Part shown: positions 56,323-64,000 of the stretch, one piece after another
How positions within the stretch are numbered: the stretch's first letter is position 1
Layout of the letters: each line of letters starts with the position of its first letter
NCBI GenBank assembly: GCA_964019695.1
Contig: OZ026515.1
Coordinates: 35,666,994-35,730,993, forward strand
Reading direction: 5' to 3'
Length of the DNA stretch: 64,000 nucleotides
From: Loripinus fragilis
Taxonomy: Eukaryota; Mollusca; Bivalvia; Lucinida; Lucinidae
The notes under the pieces: generated by a model
Told to the model about the DNA's origin: nothing
Database searches by the model: none
What the model saw: the letters and a program-made list of their open reading frames with translations, nothing else
Position numbers and translations under genes: made by a program

Positions 56323-57837
56323 CCTCGGGGTGGGGGGTGGGGGTAACTACCTATATATGACATATACCAAACCAAGTTCTAATCGGTCACTTTACATTTT
56401 TACGCTTGTTCAGTAAGTGAAACATAGGGTATACTAAATTCAAGTTTTTTTAAATGAAGCAATACTTTGCCGAGACTCTGCGAGTTATTTCATTTAAAAA
56501 TGACGTGTACTTCTTGCACGGACGAAGTTAGAGAAAAGGTACCCTCATTTCAAAAAGAAACACTATTTGTACGATATTAACCATAACTCAGATCCCTCAT
56601 CAATTATCGTTTTTGTTTGTTTGAAGAAATTACTGGCTATCGTGATATAAGAAGAATAAACCTCAAAAGTTTTGTTTCCATCGAGCTCGTCGGTTTTGCT
56701 ACTCAACAACATAAGACAAACACTTTTAGCAGGTTAATCATTGAAACTCAATTTTAAGCTGGCAATTTACATAGAGAATTTGCACTGCTCTGTACGCTTT
56801 ATTATCAGCGACACGTCATTGAAATTTTCAGTGATTGATCATTATTAACAGACGTCACCCATCTACTTTGAGAACTGAAAAAAAAACCCCAAAAAAAACC
56901 TAATGCTACCAAATCGATTTTTAAACTCTCACATTGAAACCGGAAGTGTACAGAAGTCGTAAAACTTAAATCGACAAAAATGGGCTAATCAAGGTTTACT
57001 GTGCTTGGCCTACAGTGTTCAAATAAAATTAAGTGCATTTTACCAATTTTACCAGGAGCTACTGGTGAATTTCAGAAATCTCGAAAATTTTTGAAAAATG
57101 CAACATTTCTAAAAATGCATGAAAAATCTACCATAAGCAAACTTTCAATTGTTTGGTGTTTTTTTATGTCAGACAGACCGGTTTGCAACCAACTTAACGT
57201 CAAATTTATTTGAAAAAAAAACTACTCTCAAAACCATTTTTTCTTAGCAAAAGTCGATTTTTACATGTTTAACACCAAGAACGTTGAAGTATTACAAAAC
57301 TGTTAAAACACTGCTAAACGTTTGCCAAATAAAATGCACATATATGGGCCAAAATTCATTTAATTTTATTAGCGTTTAGTCAGAAATAATGAGTTTGAAA
57401 AGTGACCGATTAGAAATTGGTTTTAGTATAGCACGGATGTGTGGCCCGAATAGCCCCCTGTTTCAGCGCTGCCAGGTATACGATAAGCCCCTCTTTTCTT
57501 AAGAAAACGTATATGACTGACCCAGTTTTTCATCATTGATATCTAAATGGTCCCTTTTCTGACACCCCTGTTTGAAAATACTCATGTTTTTGCTCAGATA
57601 TTCAGCTAAGAAACCAAAATTGTAATGTTATTTGTAAAAACTTTGCTTACAGACAGCAAATACGGTAATAAAATCAAACAATAGTATAAGAATATGTAAA
57701 CATTTTGTTCAATCAAGTATATGTATAGGTCATTTTTTTCGAAGACCAAGTATATGATTGGGTTAGATTTCAAAATATTGGCTCGCACACCCATACCAAA
57801 ATTACCTGCGAGTTACCCAAGTTACCCCCCCCCCCCC
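56323..57837. mobile_element. 1.5-kb G/C-run-ended insertion, copy B only
   Basis: Bounded by AGAAAATAC (56314-56322) and AGGAAATAC (57838-57846); copy A has AGGAAATAC once (14375-14383). Ends are G-rich and C-rich runs next to GTAACT/AGTTAC. A related unit is at 28905-29310. Another element (56378-57415) is nested inside. Confidence 0.75.
56378..57415. mobile_element. TIR element (CTAATCGGTCAC family), nested
   Basis: TTCTAATCGGTCACTTTACA at the left and AAGTGACCGATTAGAA at the right are inverted. Lies inside 56323-57837, so it is younger than that insertion. Confidence 0.7.
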
Positions 57838-58207
57838 AGGAAATACCACAATCACAAACTGCAGACCAACTAGCGGCACCGCAAGGGAGGGCTACACGAA
57901 CTTTACAGTAACAAGACATCCAAAATACAATAAAAGCAAGCGACCAGCTCTCTCTTCCTCGTCAAGATGATTGCAAAACTGGAAAGGACATAAAGTAACG
58001 CTTACCAAAACAAAGACAAACACAGAACCCCCACACACATTGGGAGGTACATAAATCAGTAAACAACAACAATAGGACCACTGCTTTAGAACGAACAGCA
58101 GCCAAGCTACCGGGGGAGGGACTTAAATGCAATATTAACCGTTATTGGGTTTATAAACAGGCATGCAGACTGTCACATAATATAAATGCTATATCCCACT
58201 CTTTTAT

Positions 58208-58429
58208 GGGACTCGACACGAGAAAACCTGTCTACAACACAGGCGCAGACCAGCCTGCGCATCCGCACAGTCTGATCAGTGCCATTGTTATTCGCTTTCT
58301 GAAATGTGTCATATGTAAACTAGCTACTGAGAAATTTCAATTTTCTAGCTAATCTCTGTAGCTGAGGAGACTGGTTTGAACATCGCTTTGTTGAAAACCC
58401 CGAAGACAGGTTTTCTCGCGACGAGGCTC
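58208..58429 (-). mobile_element. M2 MITE copy unique to copy B
   Basis: Reversed M2 between CTCTTTTA and CTCTTATA, possibly an 8-bp target duplication with one change. Copy A has the unbroken CTCTTTTATATTGCTTGATG at about 14859-14878. Confidence 0.7.
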
Positions 58430-58707
58430 TTATAATGCTTGATGATCTTTTGAGATTGATCAGGAAAAGAAGGATCACCGAAGAATCTTTTGATTTTGTA
58501 ATCACATAAAATACTGGCTCTGATATACCTTGTTGCAGAAAAGTTTTCAAAATTATAGCATTCTATTTAAATGTCATCTCTGAGGATCTGCAGTTAAATT
58601 TAGAAAATGCTTTACTAAGTTTATGATATTGATTGCCTTTTTTTAGTATTTCGCAGTCAAAACATATGTTTTTTGTTGGAGTCACGAACATTAGAATTTA
58701 CTCTCAC

Positions 58708-58772
58708 AAAACGAATAAGGTGTGAACATGCACACCATAAGAAGGGGAGTGAGAAAGGTCTCCTTCCAGAAA
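58708..58772 (-). pseudogene. Copy B exon 1 remnant without start codon
   Basis: The GTGAGAG donor and patches of sequence matching 15142-15206 remain, but the position of the copy A ATG reads ATT and the hydrophobic frame is lost. Two downstream ATGs would end in the wrong phase for exon 2. Similarity to copy A fades just beyond, so this looks like the edge of the duplicated block. Confidence 0.6.
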
Positions 58773-58965
58773 TGAAAAATTTACTATTTCAAAATTAATA
58801 ATGCTCGTTTATCATAAATTATAGATTAAATTTTGCCATTTGTTATGGACAAGTTCAAGTCTAAACAGGGACTTCAGTATCGAAATAATTTGCGTTGTTT
58901 AACTTAAGTTCTTTGAGATACGACTAAACATTTGCTCAAAGTAAGCATTTTAAATATTCGGTTGG

Positions 58966-59163
58966 TTATCTTAAAGTAGAGTTGGATGTTTCAATAAAGT
59001 CAGCTTGATCATTATCAGAATGAGACAACATGAAGTCCCTCTCATTACAAAACATATACAGATCTATATAAGAACCCATTGAAATGCCTAAAATTTGTCC
59101 GTACAATCCAAATCTAATAATATTCCCTCCAAAAGAGAACGGTGAACAGTTCAAACTTTCTGA
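58966..59163 (-). pseudogene. Reverse-transcriptase fragment
   Basis: The minus-strand reading has FGGNIIRFG, GISMGSYIDLYMF and ERDFMLSHSDNDQADFIE, matching the layout FGG...GIPMGTN...DL(F/Y)...FN(S)T seen before the YxDD box in a class of reverse transcriptases common in mollusc genomes. A short gap after MG and the missing YxDD show it is broken. Element class not resolved. Confidence 0.5.
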
Positions 59164-59169
59164 CATGAC

Positions 59170-59814
59170 CACAAATTATGTTGTTTGATCCAGAAGGTAA
59201 CATTTCTCATTACAAGCCATTAAAGAGAGCCCCTCTATTTAAATTATTTTCAATTAAATTTGTAAGTATTTTTGCTTTGGTTTGATTATGAGGCATTGTA
59301 GTATAGAGAGTAAAAAAAAAAATCATATGTAGACACACTAAATTCTAGAAGACCTTATGATTTTAATTTATTAATAACCTCAACTGAATTATTGAAAGAC
59401 CAAAATATATTTTTACCATTACTCTCATAAACTTTTTCACAATATTTCATAGCACGGTTTTTAATCGTGATGAAACATGGAGTTAAAAGTATAGACAGTT
59501 CAGCAGTAGTTGAGTTCGCTATACAACGTGATTTATGTGGTCTTTTATGAAGTATCTCGAAAAACTATGACTTTTGTATGTAGGTCAAATCACTGACTGT
59601 TTTCATTATCCGCATTTTCATATGCATTTCGTTCTTGGCTCCTTAAGGGTTAACTTACCGTGATGAAAAATTCGCATGGAGGCCATCTAACTTATGCAAT
59701 GTGTCATCACGGAGAAACAAGACGGTGAATTTGTTGCTGTTGAGTCATTGTTTCTTTTTGCTCCAATTGTTTGTGCGGATTGTGAGTTTGGTCCTTGTTT
59801 TGTGATGTATTGGT
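59170..59814. other. Unassigned stretch
   Basis: AT-rich, no clear feature. May belong to the retroelement carrying the reverse-transcriptase fragment. Confidence 0.35.
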
Positions 59815-60047
59815 GCCAGTGCATGAGATTTCCAACGATGTGGCATTTTGGCATGTGTAGACTCGGACGAGCCCCTGCAGCCTTTTTTTAAGCTTCGAAA
59901 CTCCAAATGGTGTTCAGTCATTAGCTTAACAATCAAAGAATACTCAAGTGACAATCAAATGCTCTGATCAGACTGCGCGTATGCGCAGGCTGATCTCAGG
60001 CTTTGCTGGTCGCACATACCACATTGTTGGAAATCTCATGCACTGGC
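59815..60047 (-). mobile_element. M1 MITE, full length
   Basis: The clearest copy: GCCAGTGCATGAGATTTCCA on the left is inverted at the right end (AAATCTCATGCACTGGC). Internal hairpin at about 59950-60015. Confidence 0.75.
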
Positions 60048-60163
60048 TCATATTGTAATTGCAACTCTATTAAACCTGCAGATAGTCTTGGCAGGCATGA
60101 AATTTCCTTTCTAGTTTTGACATCAGTTAATTTTGTTGATTTCGCTATGCACTGTCTCACATA

Positions 60164-60353
60164 CAGTTAAGCCACTTTCAAAAATCCCCAAAATGGTTTT
60201 CAAGACCGATTATAGCTTAATTCAGGTCAAAAGTATTGCAGAATGCTCCATTCTGCAATACTTTCGACCTTCCCTAAGCTACCAGTTTTTATTAAGACCT
60301 TTGTTTTGTCTATTTTTGAGTGGGTGTTTTGCACACTCACTCAGGTTTTACTG
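60164..60353. mobile_element. M3 MITE copy, worn
   Basis: Same family (CAGTTAAGCC ... TCAGGTTTTACTG, TA flanks), with a shortened centre GCAGAATGCTCCATTCTGC. Confidence 0.7.
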
Positions 60354-60792
60354 TAGTTGTGATTGTATTTTAGGGCCTTCGGAAATTCAAAGTATTGAGT
60401 TTGGATTTATAAGTACCACATCATAACAATATCAGCTGTTTCTCAACAAAACGAGTATGAAGAAGACAAAAAGAACATGTCTCAACTATGACATCAACTC
60501 TTAATTCGTTTGCCCCCTTCTTATTCTAATTATCTTGTTATCCTTTGAGAAGCTGCATTTATCAGTTACCACTCATACTAACTGCATTATTGCACGTTGA
60601 CCTGATAAACGTTGCCTATCTCACGACAAGTGCCTTTATCAGGTCATCATGACGTTGCACGTTTTATATGACGTCGCCAATGACGTTGAATCGACACGAA
60701 AATCGATAATTACGTCATAATTGCTAGTTTGAAGAGTGAAACAATTTGTAAACTGATAAATAGAAAAGTGACATTTTTCGCGTCTTTTGATA

Positions 60793-60894
60793 TCAAGTTT
60801 ACCAGGCTCGGCTTCGAGAACGTATGTTGAAACGCTATGCAAGCCTCGCGATTCAACGAGCGTTATTGAAGCCTTGCCTGGTAAACTTAATATA
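60793..60894. repeat. Imperfect hairpin
   Basis: AGTTTACCAGGCTCGGCTTC pairs with GAAGCCTTGCCTGGTAAACT across about 60 bp. Confidence 0.7.
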
Positions 60895-61384
60895 TAAGAC
60901 AATCACCTAGTATTATCTATTGAAAAATGTAGAAGTTATGTATAATTTAGTGGAAAAAAGTTTTTTTTTTCAATTTAAAATACATAGCAACAAAAACTTT
61001 TTTAAAATTTTGACTTTCTCTGTGAGGCGAGGAACTACATCCCAAATTTAACGACTTTTCACACAAAAGTTCCAAATCTTTTGTTGTTTAGATTGGCTAG
61101 TTGTGTTCGTCGATTGTCCAAACCATCCAATAGCGTAGGTTCACGTATCTACGACAACACTCTGAATCTACAATATGTGTGAAATGCGAAACGTGCGTGG
61201 CACAAAGTTGTGAGAACTTGTGACCCAACCCCATTTCTGTATAAAATTTGACAACAAAATATGTTTAAACTATATGCCGAATGTGTTACAATAGAAGCTA
61301 CGAACAACAGTTCTGGGATACTAACATCCCCTTACAGAGGACGTTATTGTAAAGCAAGTTTCAAGTTAGCTGATGGACAGGTTA
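60895..61384. other. Unassigned stretch
   Basis: No open frame or repeat recognised. Confidence 0.35.
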
Positions 61385-61550
61385 GTATAGATATACAAAG
61401 TTAAACTGGCACTCATTAATCTTCGACATCATTCGGTCACGTTCGGTACATCATTCGGTCACGTTCGGTGTGTATTAGCTATTTTAATTGATTGATCTAT
61501 GGAACAAGTATCTTGTAGCAAGGTGATCTGACAATGCTGAGGCAGTGGTG

Positions 61551-61612
61551 TAGTGGTAAGACGATTAACTCATGTTCCGGATTGCGAGGGTTCGATTCCC
61601 ACTGGGTATAGT
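61551..61612 (+). repeat. tRNA-like sequence
   Basis: GTGGTGTAGTGGTAAGACG and GGGTTCGATTCCC match Pol III A and B boxes, but the anticodon arm does not pair well. Probably a SINE head or tRNA pseudogene. Confidence 0.45.
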
Positions 61613-61803
61613 TATTTTAGGCATCATTTTTAAATTTATATACTTTTTGAGTTATGATCATATTGTTTCTTGTTTATTTTAATTTTGATGGATAGTTGAC
61701 ATGATGTCTGTTTTCAAGACTGATAAGAGATTATTCATGATCGGAAGCTGATGGCGATGGATGTAAAACTCCTGCACATTGTTTCTGATAACAACCTCAG
61801 CAA

Positions 61804-62003
61804 TGTGGGAGCGCAGTGGCTCAGTGGTAGAGTGCTTAACTCGAGACTAAAGGGCCGCGGGTTCGAGCCTCACCGGCGTCACTGCGTTGTGGTCCTTGAA
61901 CAAGACACATTTATCCTAGCTTAGTACTGGTTCAACCCAGGAAGACCCGTCTCTATATAACTGAAAGATTGTTGATGGGATGTAAAGAATCAAATCAAAA
62001 CAA
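61804..62003 (+). mobile_element. Full-length tRNA-derived SINE with target duplication
   Basis: 200 bp: tRNA-like head (TGGCTCAGTGGTAGAG, GGTTCGAGCC), body with GTCCTTGAACAAGACAC and a CAAATCAAAACAAA-like tail. AACCTCAGCAA is duplicated at 61793-61803 and 62004-62014, so the insertion is intact and fairly recent. Same head as 8454-8530. The GTCCTTGARCAAGRCAC body motif recalls widespread metazoan SINE domains. Confidence 0.82.
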
Positions 62004-62759
62004 AACCTCAGCAAGGCCGTCCAATGGTTTGTATTGTCTCCGTTTCGAACGTTGCGGCGACGAAAGTGTACCGGTTTCTCAAAGTTCTTTTCGTTCTTGG
62101 AAAATGGTTCTTCTGCTGACCCCTGTTGCATGAAAAGTATGTTGAATATATGATGAGCTGTCCCGCCCTGAGTGTTTCTCGAAGTAGTTTGAAACATTAG
62201 CTACGAGAAACTCGTCTTTAGATTTTAAATGTTTTAAAAGATTTCTCAGTAGACATCATAGTTCCTAATTAATATAATGCTTTAAAATGAATTCTATTAA
62301 TTTACTTTTACACGTAAGTTTTGTAAAAATCGTGCAAGTCATGATTTAAGATAAAAAAAATGTAAATATTTTTTAAAAAAGAAAATTGTATGTCGTGAGA
62401 CTCGCTATCTCAACCTTGACAGCTATACGCTCTATCCAAATGGCTAAGCGGGAGAGTGATGGATACAGGATAAGAAAATACTTCACTCTGAAATCAATAC
62501 TTTTCATAATGTTTGCAAATCTAAAATTAGTTTTACGGAGTTATACGAGTTTATACGGCATATTCATGAGTGCCAGTTTAACTTTGTATATCTATACAGA
62601 TAATAATAGCCTCTATGCTATTTAAATTGATAAACTTCATGCCACAATATGAAATGTATGAAAATGTGTATTTGCATTATATAAATCCCGTCGGCTCTAG
62701 CGTGAGTGTCAGTGTAGGCTTTTGTCTGCGTTCTAACGTATGAACTGTTGGATGGGTTT

Positions 62760-63810
62760 TAACCAAATTTCTACAGATACTTTTACACAGATACAGTCAA
62801 AATGATTGATTATAATTCTATGGCCTTGCCCTATTTTTCATGATCACCAGGGTCATATAACTCTATGAAAAAGCCTTGTCTACACTCTATCTTCTGAACA
62901 AATGGCCTAATTGTGATGAAACTGCCAGTTACATTATTGGGAGTACCCCAATAAAAAATATTTTAGTGACATTGACTAGCTTTTTTAGGGCACCTGGGTC
63001 ATATAACTTATGAAAAGGCAATGTCTGCACTCTATCTTCTAATCTAGTACCAGACTTAACTAGTACAGGTTCATCAATAAATGATAAGAGTTTGGTGACT
63101 TAGTTTGGTATCCCTACTCTTCAAAGTCACCAGGGTCAAACAACTATGAAAAAAACGTTGTCTGCACTCTATCCTTCGAACAAAAGTCCAGATTGTAAGC
63201 AAACTGGCACATATACATACTTTGGAAGACCTTAATAAATAATAAGAGTTATGTGACCATGACCAAATTTTTAAGATGACCAATGTCACATGACTCTATG
63301 ATAAAATATTGTCTGGACTCTAACTTCTGAACCTATCTCCAGATTTTAGACCATCCCAGCACACATGTATTATTGGATAAACGGCTTTAATATATTAGAG
63401 ATTGGTAACCTTGACATATCTTTCAAGGTCACGAGAGTTTTTAGTACTATGAAAAGCATTGTTTGCACCCTATCTTCTGAACCAAATTTTGACCAAACAA
63501 GTACAAATACATAATTGAGACAACCTCAATAAATGATAAGAATTTGGTGGCATTGGACTAATTTTGAAGGTCAACATAGTCCGCTATGAAAAAGCCTTGT
63601 CTGCGCTCTATCTTCTGAACCAATGGCCAAATTTAAACTTATCTTAAACACATATAATATTGAGCAGTTCTCTATAAATGTTTAGAGTTAGGTAACCTTG
63701 ATCAGATTTTCATGGTCACCAGGGTCAGATTATGCTATTAAATAGCCTTGTTTGCACTCTTTTTTCTGACGCAATGGCCTAATTTTAACCAAAAATGCAC
63801 AAACATTCGT
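62760..63810. repeat. Satellite-like array, ~145-bp period, seven units
   Basis: GTCTGCACTCTATCTTCTGA-type segments recur at about 62877, 63020, 63163, 63308, 63458, 63597 and 63748. Units also carry AATAAATGATAAGAGTTTGG and variants of AAGGTCACCAGGGTCA. Confidence 0.88.
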
Positions 63811-63867
63811 TGGAAGAACTAGAAATGATATTTTCTCATTTTAAGCGTATTTCAAATGTCTATTATG

Positions 63868-64000
63868 TAATAAGAGGATAAAACATTCTTCTCCGTATAT
63901 TAACGTTTGCCAAGCCCGAGTGTGATAATGTGTTGCAGCCCGAATCGCGAAGCGGTGAGGGCTGCAACACATTATCACATGAGGGCTTGGCGCACGTTAA
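63868..64000. mobile_element. Terminus of a second hairpin-ended element, cut by window edge
   Basis: ATAAGAGGATAAAACATTCT begins a reverse-oriented terminus of the family at 4791-6136, followed by the same hairpin (GTGTGATAATGTGTTGCAGC and inverse). Confidence 0.65.

Larger units (their letters stand above)
61385..62597. mobile_element. 1.2-kb element with perfect 32-bp terminal repeats
   Basis: GTATAGATATACAAAGTTAA... (61385-61416) is exactly inverted at 62566-62597. Inside lie a duplicated 22-bp ACATCATTCGGTCACGTTCG unit (61427-61470), a tRNA-like stretch and a SINE. No transposase seen. Confidence 0.72.

Noticed and set aside
61551..61612. Possible tRNA gene
   Set aside because: A and B boxes fit but the anticodon stem does not pair, so I list it only as tRNA-like.
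62386..62625. 79-codon open frame
   Set aside because: It runs over the inverted terminal repeat at 62566-62597 and has no recognisable domain.

Overview
The window looks like nuclear DNA of an animal, most likely a bivalve mollusc (my guess is a heterodont clam). The support is AT-rich sequence, spliced exons with GT-AG introns, tRNA-derived SINEs, a CR1/Jockey-like LINE fragment, many TIR/fold-back elements, and repeat types I associate with clam genomes. The species call is inference. I see no prokaryotic genes, CRISPR array or credible functional tRNA/rRNA gene.

Host content is essentially one gene family in two tandem copies on the minus strand, encoding a serine beta-lactamase-like hydrolase (beta-lactamase/EstB/LACT type). 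Copy B has exons 2-10 between 48895 and 28307, with a ruined exon 1 near 58708-58772. Copy A has exon 1 at 15142-15206 and exons 2-7 down to 640; its remaining exons would lie left of the window. Nine exons of copy B plus exon 1 of copy A give a 447-residue frame with consistent phases. It has an SxxK motif (residues 92-95), an SSxGxGTA segment and a C-terminal GHPGAGG motif. Copy A has a 1-bp insertion in exon 3. Copy B has lost the exon 1 start codon. Neither copy reads as a complete canonical gene.

Layout: 1-15.2 kb is copy A. 15.2-28.3 kb is the intergenic stretch, holding a 5-kb TIR transposon (T1, 17841-22799), a second TIR element (24396-26332), a roughly 30-bp palindromic minisatellite (26.87-27.62 kb) and a small fold-back carrying a fragment of the neighbouring last exon (27817-28068). 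28.3-58.8 kb is copy B; its introns hold a second large decayed transposon (T2, 31203-35278), a 1.2-kb fold-back with about 300-bp arms (36720-37937), many MITEs and a third large transposon (T3, about 50540-54895). 58.8-64 kb holds a reverse-transcriptase remnant, MITEs, a 1.2-kb element with perfect 32-bp terminal repeats and an internal SINE, a ~145-bp satellite array, and the start of a hairpin-ended element cut by the window edge.

The two gene copies sit in a duplicated block (1 to ~15.2 kb matching ~39.87 to ~58.77 kb). Each copy carries insertions absent from the other, often with clear target-site duplications and a matching empty site. This dates many elements relative to the copies. 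The pair could be a true tandem duplication or two haplotypes joined in assembly; the sequence alone does not decide.
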